This document shows, in pieces, positions 59,055 to 64,000 of a stretch of 64,000 bases of DNA. The stretch is from Flagellimonas hadalis (GTDB lineage Bacteria > Bacteroidota > Bacteroidia > Flavobacteriales > Flavobacteriaceae). The notes under the pieces are model-generated. The model saw only the letters and a list, made by a program, of their open reading frames with translations. It had not been told where the DNA came from and did no database searches. Made by a program: the position numbers and the translations under genes. Numbering within the stretch: the first letter of the stretch is position 1; every line of letters begins with the position of its first letter. The stretch is taken from positions 794,678-858,677 of the forward strand of contig NZ_VNIK02000001.1 in assembly GCF_007785775.2 (NCBI RefSeq), read 5' to 3'.

Positions 59055-60425
59055 TCAGGAATTGTATTTGAGTTTCCGCTCAATGGTCTCGATCATCACA
59101 TTGGCGATGTCCATTCCCGTAGTATTCTCGATTCCTTCCAATCCGGGCGAAGAATTTACTTCCAAAAGCAAAGGCCCTCTATTGGAACGGATGATATCCA
59201 CCCCTGCCACGTCAAGATTTAGCACTTTTGCCGATTTGATGGCGAGTTTTCGTTCTTCTGATGTGATTTTGATCAAGGATGCAGCCCCACCTTGGTGGAT
59301 GTTGGCCCTGAATTCCCCTTTTTGGGCCTGACGCTGCATGGAGGCCACTACCTTGCCATTCACGACAAAGCAGCGGATATCCTGTCCGTTGGCTTCTTTG
59401 ATAAACTCCTGCACCAATATGTTCGTCTGCACGCTCTTAAAGGCATTGATGACACTCTCGGCGGCCTTGTTCGTCTCGGCCAACACCACACCCTTGCCCT
59501 GCGTACTTTCCAATAGTTTGATGATCAAAGGTGCCCCGTTCACCATTCGGATCAGGTCCTTGGTGTCCATCGGGGATTTGGCAAATCCCGTTATGGGGAT
59601 ATGGATATCATTCTTGGAGAAAAGTTGTGAGGCGAACAGTTTGTCCCTGGATTTGCTGATGGCATCGGCCGTGTTCAGGCAATACACCCCTAGGGTATCG
59701 AACTGTCTCAACAGGGCGCAACCATAGAAAGTGACCGATGGCTTGATCCTTGGGATCACCGCATCGAACTTATCCAAAATATTCCCTCCCCTATACCTGA
59801 TCTCTGGTGAACCGGCGTCCAGTTTCATGTAAACGTTCTCCACATTCAAAAAGACCACTTTATGCCCTCTCATCTCCCCGGCCTCAATGATTCGTTTGTT
59901 GCTGTACAGTTCAGGGTTACTGGCCAAAAGGCCCAAGGTCAATCCAGACTTGTCCGATTTATAGGGACGGTACTTGATGGCCATTTCTTCCGGGGAGATA
60001 TTGCCCATGCTAAAACTTTTGGAGGGGTCCACCAAATACCTCTCGTTGATGGCCTCCCGCCCCAACAGCATACGATATTCCATGGTGTCCCTATTGGCCA
60101 AGGTAAGTTCAATATCGAAGATCTTTCCCCCAAGGTTCACGGGCGTCTTTATCACAGGCCGTTCCTCGGATATGCCCTGCGAACTTTTCACACTACGCAT
60201 ATCCACCAACTTGGACTGGCACAATATGGAAATGCTCCTGTTGTCCTGCAATGGGTTTACCTCAAACCTCACCCAATCTTCCAGCCCTTTGGTAAAGATT
60301 TTGATCTTGCTGGCTTGGATCGATGATGTCTTTGCGCCGGAATCCACCCTGGCCTTGATGGCAGGTATCCCAAGTTCCTCAAAACGGCACCATTCCTCGC
60401 TGCCCAATATGTCCAAATTGTCCAA
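59055..60425 (-). CDS. RimB-like protease fused to RimK-family glutamate ligase
   Basis: A 456-residue fusion. Residues ~1-140 are a RimB/ATP-dependent-zinc-protease-type retropepsin-like domain with [12 protein letters not shown] (Asp28) and RMLLGREAI. Residues ~160-456 are a RimK-type ATP-grasp ligase ([25 protein letters not shown] start, [74 protein letters not shown]; several segments). RimK adds glutamate residues to the C-terminus of ribosomal protein S6, and RimB-type proteases have been linked to removing them, so writer and putative eraser sit in one chain. It is the last gene of a NUDIX-VOC-RMD1-RimB/K operon. Confidence 0.9.
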   Translation of the reverse strand: MDNLDILGSEEWCRFEELGIPAIKARVDSGAKTSSIQASKIKIFTKGLEDWVRFEVNPLQDNRSISILCQSKLVDMRSVKSSQGISEERPVIKTPVNLGGKIFDIELTLANRDTMEYRMLLGREAINERYLVDPSKSFSMGNISPEEMAIKYRPYKSDKSGLTLGLLASNPELYSNKRIIEAGEMRGHKVVFLNVENVYMKLDAGSPEIRYRGGNILDKFDAVIPRIKPSVTFYGCALLRQFDTLGVYCLNTADAISKSRDKLFASQLFSKNDIHIPITGFAKSPMDTKDLIRMVNGAPLIIKLLESTQGKGVVLAETNKAAESVINAFKSVQTNILVQEFIKEANGQDIRCFVVNGKVVASMQRQAQKGEFRANIHQGGAASLIKITSEERKLAIKSAKVLNLDVAGVDIIRSNRGPLLLEVNSSPGLEGIENTTGMDIANVMIETIERKLKYNS

Positions 60426-60437
60426 AATAAAATGCTT

Positions 60438-61223
60438 TTAATTGATTATACGCATGATGAAAAGGTCCAACACTTCGACCAAAATCAGCAAAATAATGAT
60501 CCATTCCAGCCTACTGCTCTCCCTGTGGTCCATGATGTCCTTGAAAAGGCTTAGGTTCTCTTTGATGATGTATCCCTGTTCCTTGATGGTCCTATAGCGT
60601 TCCTTCAGATCAAAGATCTGTTTCAAATTCCTGTCCAACCGATCGAGGGCCTCATCTTCCCACACCACTTCCGGGGAATCAAAAATATAGAGGTTTTCAG
60701 AAATCTGGTTGTTGATGTTCAGGACCCTGGCAATGTATCTTTTGAGTTTTTTGCCCCCTAGGTCCAACCGACCGTGGTGTTCCAAATAATTGGTGTGCTC
60801 CCGGGTCTCTTTCATGATTTGGTCCGAAAGTCCGGCAAAGTGATCCAATGCCACGGACTGTGATAGGTGCAGCAGGGCCAATCGCATTCCTTCCACATTG
60901 GATTTTTGCAGTTCTATCTTGTTATTGGTCACTTTGGATGGCTCTTCATCGGAAACAAGTTCTATCTCCATTTCATCCGTAAGCTCAGATCGGTTCCAAC
61001 CTTCACAAAAAGGTTTCAGGGCTTCCAAAACTTCATTCATCAAGTTTTCGTCAAAACCATAAAAGGAGACAATCCCGTACCTGAAAACATACAGATATTG
61101 TGGACCATCGGCATAGAAAAGTTCGTCCCTGTCGCCAAAGATGAGTTTTCTTCCAATGGCCTGTCTGTAGGCAGAAATGTCTATGTTCCCTGCAAGGTGC
61201 AGGGCTATGGCTTTTGAATCCAT
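60438..61223 (-). CDS. RMD1/YagE (DUF155) family protein
   Basis: A 261-residue protein with a cytoplasmic N-terminal DUF155 region (FRYGIVSFYGFDENLMNEVLEAL), a central helical part (LLHLSQSVALDHFAGLSDQIM, VLNINNQISENLYIFDSPEVVWEDEALDRLDRNL in part) and one C-terminal transmembrane helix (WIIILLILVEVLDLFIMRI). Relatives include yeast Rmd1 and mitochondrial RMND1, implicated in mitochondrial translation; the bacterial role is unknown. Co-occurrence here with a ribosomal modification enzyme fits a link to translation, which is inference. It ends 12 bases before the RimB/K start. Confidence 0.9.
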   Translation of the reverse strand: MDSKAIALHLAGNIDISAYRQAIGRKLIFGDRDELFYADGPQYLYVFRYGIVSFYGFDENLMNEVLEALKPFCEGWNRSELTDEMEIELVSDEEPSKVTNNKIELQKSNVEGMRLALLHLSQSVALDHFAGLSDQIMKETREHTNYLEHHGRLDLGGKKLKRYIARVLNINNQISENLYIFDSPEVVWEDEALDRLDRNLKQIFDLKERYRTIKEQGYIIKENLSLFKDIMDHRESSRLEWIIILLILVEVLDLFIMRIIN

Positions 61224-61231
61224 GGTATCTA

Positions 61232-61645
61232 TCAGGTTGCGAAAATCTCCTCTGGGTCCCTAAAGCTCTTGAACTCCACCATGTAGCCGTTGGGATCTTG
61301 TATGAAAAAGGACAGGTGCTCACCGACCTTGTCCTGCATGAACGTGGCCTCGGTGGTCACCTCGAGGTCCAACTGGAACAGCCTTGAATACAACTCTCCC
61401 CAGACATCTACGGGAACGATCACCCCAAAATGGAACGAGGGCAGGATATAATCCTCCAAGCGGTAATTCTTGAAATCAAAGTTGAAGTTTCCCGATTGGG
61501 TAAAGGTGAGCTGGTTGCCAAAGAGGTCAACATCCAGCCATTTTTCAGTATGTCTGCCCAAATTGGCCTTGATTACATCTTGATAAAAGACACGGGTCTC
61601 TTCAATATCCTTACATGGCAAGGCGAGGTGGAACTTTGTATCCAT
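61232..61645 (-). CDS. VOC-superfamily protein
   Basis: A 137-residue vicinal-oxygen-chelate protein: FHLALPCKDIEETRVFYQDVIKANLGR at the start, then SFHFGVIVPVDVWGELYSRL, and a C-terminal GEHLSFFIQDPNGYMVEFKSF with the metal-ligand-like Glu. It could be a glyoxalase- or dioxygenase-type enzyme. Its start lies 35 bases inside the end of the NUDIX gene in another frame, an unusually long overlap; both reading frames look conserved to their ends. Confidence 0.9.
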   Translation of the reverse strand: MDTKFHLALPCKDIEETRVFYQDVIKANLGRHTEKWLDVDLFGNQLTFTQSGNFNFDFKNYRLEDYILPSFHFGVIVPVDVWGELYSRLFQLDLEVTTEATFMQDKVGEHLSFFIQDPNGYMVEFKSFRDPEEIFAT

Positions 61646-62057
61646 TTTCTTTGTTTGTTTTTCTTCCTAAACTTTTAAAATAGGACCGAACGGCCATCCG
61701 GTCCATTTTGTCCATAAAGGGCAAGGCTTCTTTCCATTCCAACCAAAGGGCTTCTTCAAACTTGTATTTTTCCTTTACTTTTATGGCCCTTGGTTTCATT
61801 TGGACCAAAAAATAATTTTTCACCATGTTCCCCATCTTCCATTTTTTCGTGTGGGAAAGATAAAAACTCAACTGTGCTTCGGACAGTTTCAACTTTATTT
61901 CCTCACCCACTTCGCGAACCAGCGTTTCACTTTCCGTCTCCTTCTTTTTCTTCACACCACCGGGCAAAGTGTACCTTAATGGACCGCCCACTTTTCTTAG
62001 CACGAGAACCTTGTCCTTGTGTATGGCAATCAATCGGGATTTGACTGTTTTTTTCAT
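61611..62057 (-). CDS. NUDIX hydrolase
   Basis: A 148-residue NUDIX protein, first gene of the four-gene operon. The Nudix box is degenerate: GGVKKKKETESETLVREVGEEIKLKL retains G...E...REVGEE with spacing close to GX5EX7REUXEEXGU, but the last part is EEIKLKL instead of EExGU. The N-terminus is SRLIAIHKDKVLVLRKVGGPLRYTLP. The 35-base overlap with the VOC gene is noted above. A -33/-7 pair at 62088-62117 precedes it. Confidence 0.85.
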   Translation of the reverse strand: MKKTVKSRLIAIHKDKVLVLRKVGGPLRYTLPGGVKKKKETESETLVREVGEEIKLKLSEAQLSFYLSHTKKWKMGNMVKNYFLVQMKPRAIKVKEKYKFEEALWLEWKEALPFMDKMDRMAVRSYFKSLGRKTNKENGYKVPPRLAM

Positions 62058-62087
62058 AAGGCTCCTCTTTACTTAAGGAATGTAGAT

Positions 62088-62117
62088 GGAAATTACGCAT
62101 ATATAGTCTGGTTTCAA
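62088..62117 (-). promoter_or_regulatory. Promoter of the NUDIX-VOC-RMD1-RimB/K operon
   Basis: On the minus strand TTG is followed after 19 bases by TAATTTCC (6 of 8 to TAnnTTTG), 30 bases before the NUDIX ATG. Confidence 0.4.
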
Positions 62118-62172
62118 TGCATCCAACCTATATTTTTTCCTCCATATGTTGTACAGTCTTTAAAGGATGGGG

Positions 62173-62493
62173 CTACTCATCCTCCTCGTCACCCTCCAGA
62201 CCTTCAGTGTCCAAGGAGCTTTCCTCTTCTGAATCGGAATCGGTGTCGACGTCCTCATGGACTTCCATGGCCATCACCAAACGTTTGCTCACTTTCACGA
62301 GATATGCGGTGTCCTCTGTACGTACTTCGATGCATTCCACCACTTCGTTGCTGGCATTCCGGTAGGTGACAATATCATCGTCATCATACCCATCCGGAAA
62401 TTTCTCCACGAGTAGGTTCAATATATGGTTATCGAGTTTTTTATAGTCCACGATAACACGCTTCAACGTCATTGGTTGTCTGTTCTTCATCAT
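62173..62493 (-). CDS. Small hypothetical protein with acidic C-terminus
   Basis: A 106-residue protein without recognised domain. The first ~70 residues (MTLKRVIVDYKKLDNHILNLLVEKFPDGYDDDDIVTYRN, in parts; VVECIEVRTEDTAYLVKVSKRLVMAMEVHED) look like a compact alpha/beta domain, and the last ~25 are almost all Asp, Glu and Ser. The ATG at 62493 overlaps the deoxyhypusine-synthase-like stop (TAATG); Met2 and Met8 are alternatives. Tight coupling to that enzyme suggests a shared role. Confidence 0.75.
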   Translation of the reverse strand: MMKNRQPMTLKRVIVDYKKLDNHILNLLVEKFPDGYDDDDIVTYRNASNEVVECIEVRTEDTAYLVKVSKRLVMAMEVHEDVDTDSDSEEESSLDTEGLEGDEEDE

Positions 62494-63467
62494 TACATGT
62501 CTAGGAGGTAGGCAAAAATTAGGGGCGCCACAATGGTCGCATCCGATTCCACAATGAACTTGGGGGTGTCTATATCCAATTTCCCCCATGTGATCTTTTC
62601 ATTGGGCACGGCACCGGAGTAGGACCCGTAACTTGTGGTGGAATCACTGATCTGACAGAAATAGCTCCAGAATGGGGTATCTGTCTGCTCCAAATCCTGA
62701 TAGAGCATGGGCACCACACAAATGGGGAAGTCCCCCGCAATGCCCCCCCCTATTTGGAAGAAACCGATACCTTTTTCAGAGTTTTTCTGGTACCAATCGG
62801 CCAAAAAGGTCATGTACTCGATTCCTGATTTCATGGTGCTCGCCTTCAGCTCGCCCTTGATCACATAACTGGCAAAGATGTTCCCCATGGTGCTGTCCTC
62901 CCAACCTGGGACCACTATGGGCAGGTTTTTCTCTGCAGCGGCATACATCCAGGAATCCTTGATGTCTATCTCATAATATTGCTCCAAAACGCCCGAAAGC
63001 AGGAGCTTGTACATAAATTCATGGGGGAAATAGCGCTCGCCTTTGTCATCGGCATCTTTCCATATCTTGTAAATGTGCTGTTGCAAACGCCTAAAAGCTT
63101 CCTCTTCGGGGATGCAGGTATCGGTAACACGGTTCAGTCCCTTTTCCAACAGTTCCCATTCTTGCTCTGGGGTGAGGTCTCTATAATTGGGCACCCTTCG
63201 GTAATGGGAATGGGCCACAAGGTTCATGAGGTCCTCTTCCAAGTTGGCACCTGTGCACGAGACGATGTGCACTTTATCGGTGCGTATGATCTCGGCAAAG
63301 ATCTTGCCCAGTTCCGCCGTGCTCATGGCCCCGGCAAGGGACACCAACATTTTGGAACCCTGCTCCAACTGGGCCTCATAGCCCTTGGCGGCATCCACCA
63401 ATGCGGCAGAGTTGAAGTGCAAAAAATATTTTTGAATGAATTGTGATATTTCTCCTTTATTGTTCAT
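62493..63467 (-). CDS. Deoxyhypusine synthase-family protein (bacterial polyamine-type)
   Basis: A 324-residue enzyme of the deoxyhypusine-synthase superfamily. The NAD-binding region (VSLAGAMSTAELGKIF, HIVSCTGANLEEDL), FFQIGGGIAGDFPICVVP and the ITWGKLDIDTPKFIVESDATIVAPL end are clear. The Lys of WGK (about Lys296) aligns with the catalytic Lys329 of human deoxyhypusine synthase. Bacteria lack the eIF5A substrate, and bacterial homologues make homospermidine or related polyamines. It overlaps the agmatinase gene end by 11 bases, so a polyamine role is well supported by context. Confidence 0.9.
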   Translation of the reverse strand: MNNKGEISQFIQKYFLHFNSAALVDAAKGYEAQLEQGSKMLVSLAGAMSTAELGKIFAEIIRTDKVHIVSCTGANLEEDLMNLVAHSHYRRVPNYRDLTPEQEWELLEKGLNRVTDTCIPEEEAFRRLQQHIYKIWKDADDKGERYFPHEFMYKLLLSGVLEQYYEIDIKDSWMYAAAEKNLPIVVPGWEDSTMGNIFASYVIKGELKASTMKSGIEYMTFLADWYQKNSEKGIGFFQIGGGIAGDFPICVVPMLYQDLEQTDTPFWSYFCQISDSTTSYGSYSGAVPNEKITWGKLDIDTPKFIVESDATIVAPLIFAYLLDM

Positions 63468-64000
63468 CGTAATCGTCAATTGGGTTTACGGATTTCTTAA
63501 AGTTATCATTGTTTTCCTCAAATCCGTCCTCTAAGTAATCATTCTTTTTTAAAAATTTATAGCTCAACATTTTGTAGTACAGCTTTGCGGCCAAAAAATC
63601 GGAAGACCTTTCCTGTGTGTTGGGGCACAGTTCCACAATATCAAAGCCCACTACGTTTTTCTCCTCAAAGACCCTTTTCAGGAAATCCAAGGTCTCGTAC
63701 CAGAAAAGCCCTCCTGGTTCCGGTGTCCCGGTAGCTGGCAATATGGAGGGGTCAAAAGCGTCCAGGTCAAAACTGATGTAAACGTTATCTGTCATCAGAT
63801 CTAGAGCGGTGTCCGTCCAAAAATCATCGGTGACCATTTCATGTGCAAAGAACACCTTGTCCCGGTCCATGACCAAAGTTTCCGAATGGTCCATACTTCG
63901 GATGCCCACCTGCACCAAATTGGTGATTTCGTTGGCTTCTCGCATGGCACAGGCATGGTTGTATGGGGAACCGTTGTATTCCTTTCTCAGGTCGGCATGG
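63457..64000 (-). CDS. speB: Agmatinase/arginase-family ureohydrolase (start outside window)
   Basis: This is the C-terminal part of a manganese-dependent ureohydrolase. The frame stays open to the right edge; upstream of the first Met the residues read HADLRKEYNGSPYNHACAMRE, a hallmark of agmatinases, so the Met at 63945 is not the start. Metal-site segment SFDLDAFDPSILPATGTPEPGG (in part), with Asp-x-Asp, is present. A variable acidic tail of about 45 residues (DYLEDGFEENNDNFKKSVNPIDDYDEQ, in part) ends the protein. Agmatinase makes putrescine from agmatine; the overlapping deoxyhypusine-synthase-like gene would use polyamines, so a biosynthetic operon is likely. Confidence 0.92.
   Translation of the reverse strand, partial: HADLRKEYNGSPYNHACAMREANEITNLVQVGIRSMDHSETLVMDRDKVFFAHEMVTDDFWTDTALDLMTDNVYISFDLDAFDPSILPATGTPEPGGLFWYETLDFLKRVFEEKNVVGFDIVELCPNTQERSSDFLAAKLYYKMLSYKFLKKNDYLEDGFEENNDNFKKSVNPIDDYDEQ

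Noticed and set aside
62493-63467. Deoxyhypusine modification of a translation factor
   Set aside because: Bacteria lack eIF5A and the gene sits in a polyamine operon; a polyamine reaction is more likely.

Overview
The window looks like chromosome from a marine Flavobacteriaceae-type Bacteroidota, plausibly near Muricauda/Allomuricauda; the genus is inference. Support: a SusC/SusD pair, PorP/SprF, head-GIN, LETM1-related, 2TM-domain and YdeI/OmdA proteins; A-rich start contexts without Shine-Dalgarno sites; and -7 promoter boxes of the TAnnTTTG/TAnnTTTAG type. Genes are dense, often overlapping by ATGA or TAATG. No rRNA, tRNA, CRISPR array, transposase or prophage was seen. Both ends cut a gene: an enoyl-CoA hydratase/dehydrogenase on the left and an agmatinase on the right.

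Layout. 1-4.9 kb: a beta-oxidation operon (FadB-like, thiolase, acyl-CoA dehydrogenase) interrupted twice by small four-helix-bundle (bIVP/S23-like) genes. 4.9-9.0 kb: a GH15 glycosidase divergent from a fused OtsA-OtsB trehalose enzyme. 9.0-18.3 kb: a run of secreted or lipid-anchored proteins (propeller/NTF2 protein, M28, M1 and S9 peptidases, amidohydrolase) plus YdeI/OmdA and DUF2490. 18.4-21.7 kb: Cu/Zn SOD, a YjdI/YjdJ pair, ECF sigma/anti-sigma and an OmpW barrel. 21.8-26.3 kb: CorA, a short MscS, a TPR lipoprotein and a LETM1-related protein. 26.4-30.7 kb: a LytS/LytTR-type two-component locus with four stand-alone 2TM proteins and a kinase that itself ends in a 2TM domain, interrupted by a perfect 7-bp tandem array. 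30.9-44.4 kb: mixed housekeeping and envelope genes (PaiB-like, PorP/SprF-SPOR, GNAT, DoxX, TonB receptor, OxyR, PBP4, NudK, S41 protease, AIM24-like, DUF4442). 44.6-48.7 kb: DUF4870, an NTF2-like protein, and a PadR-PspC-head-GIN set behind an unusual leader. 48.8-52.1 kb: a likely murein-peptide recycling operon. 52.2-56.8 kb: SusD/SusC. 57-64 kb: a lipocalin-like protein, TrxB, a NUDIX-VOC-RMD1-RimB/RimK operon, and a polyamine cluster (agmatinase, deoxyhypusine-synthase-like enzyme).

The observation I consider most worth following is a family of 7-bp-period repeats. Both four-helix-bundle genes are bounded on both sides by short, degenerate heptamer arrays in inverted orientation (consensus near TCTTGNN on the downstream side), and a perfect 14-copy (GGGTCTA) array, which can be read as TCTAGGG heptamers, stands alone at 28.6 kb. 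I suggest these small genes are compact cassettes defined by heptamer ends and that the solitary array is a related site without a gene. This is a hypothesis from sequence pattern only.
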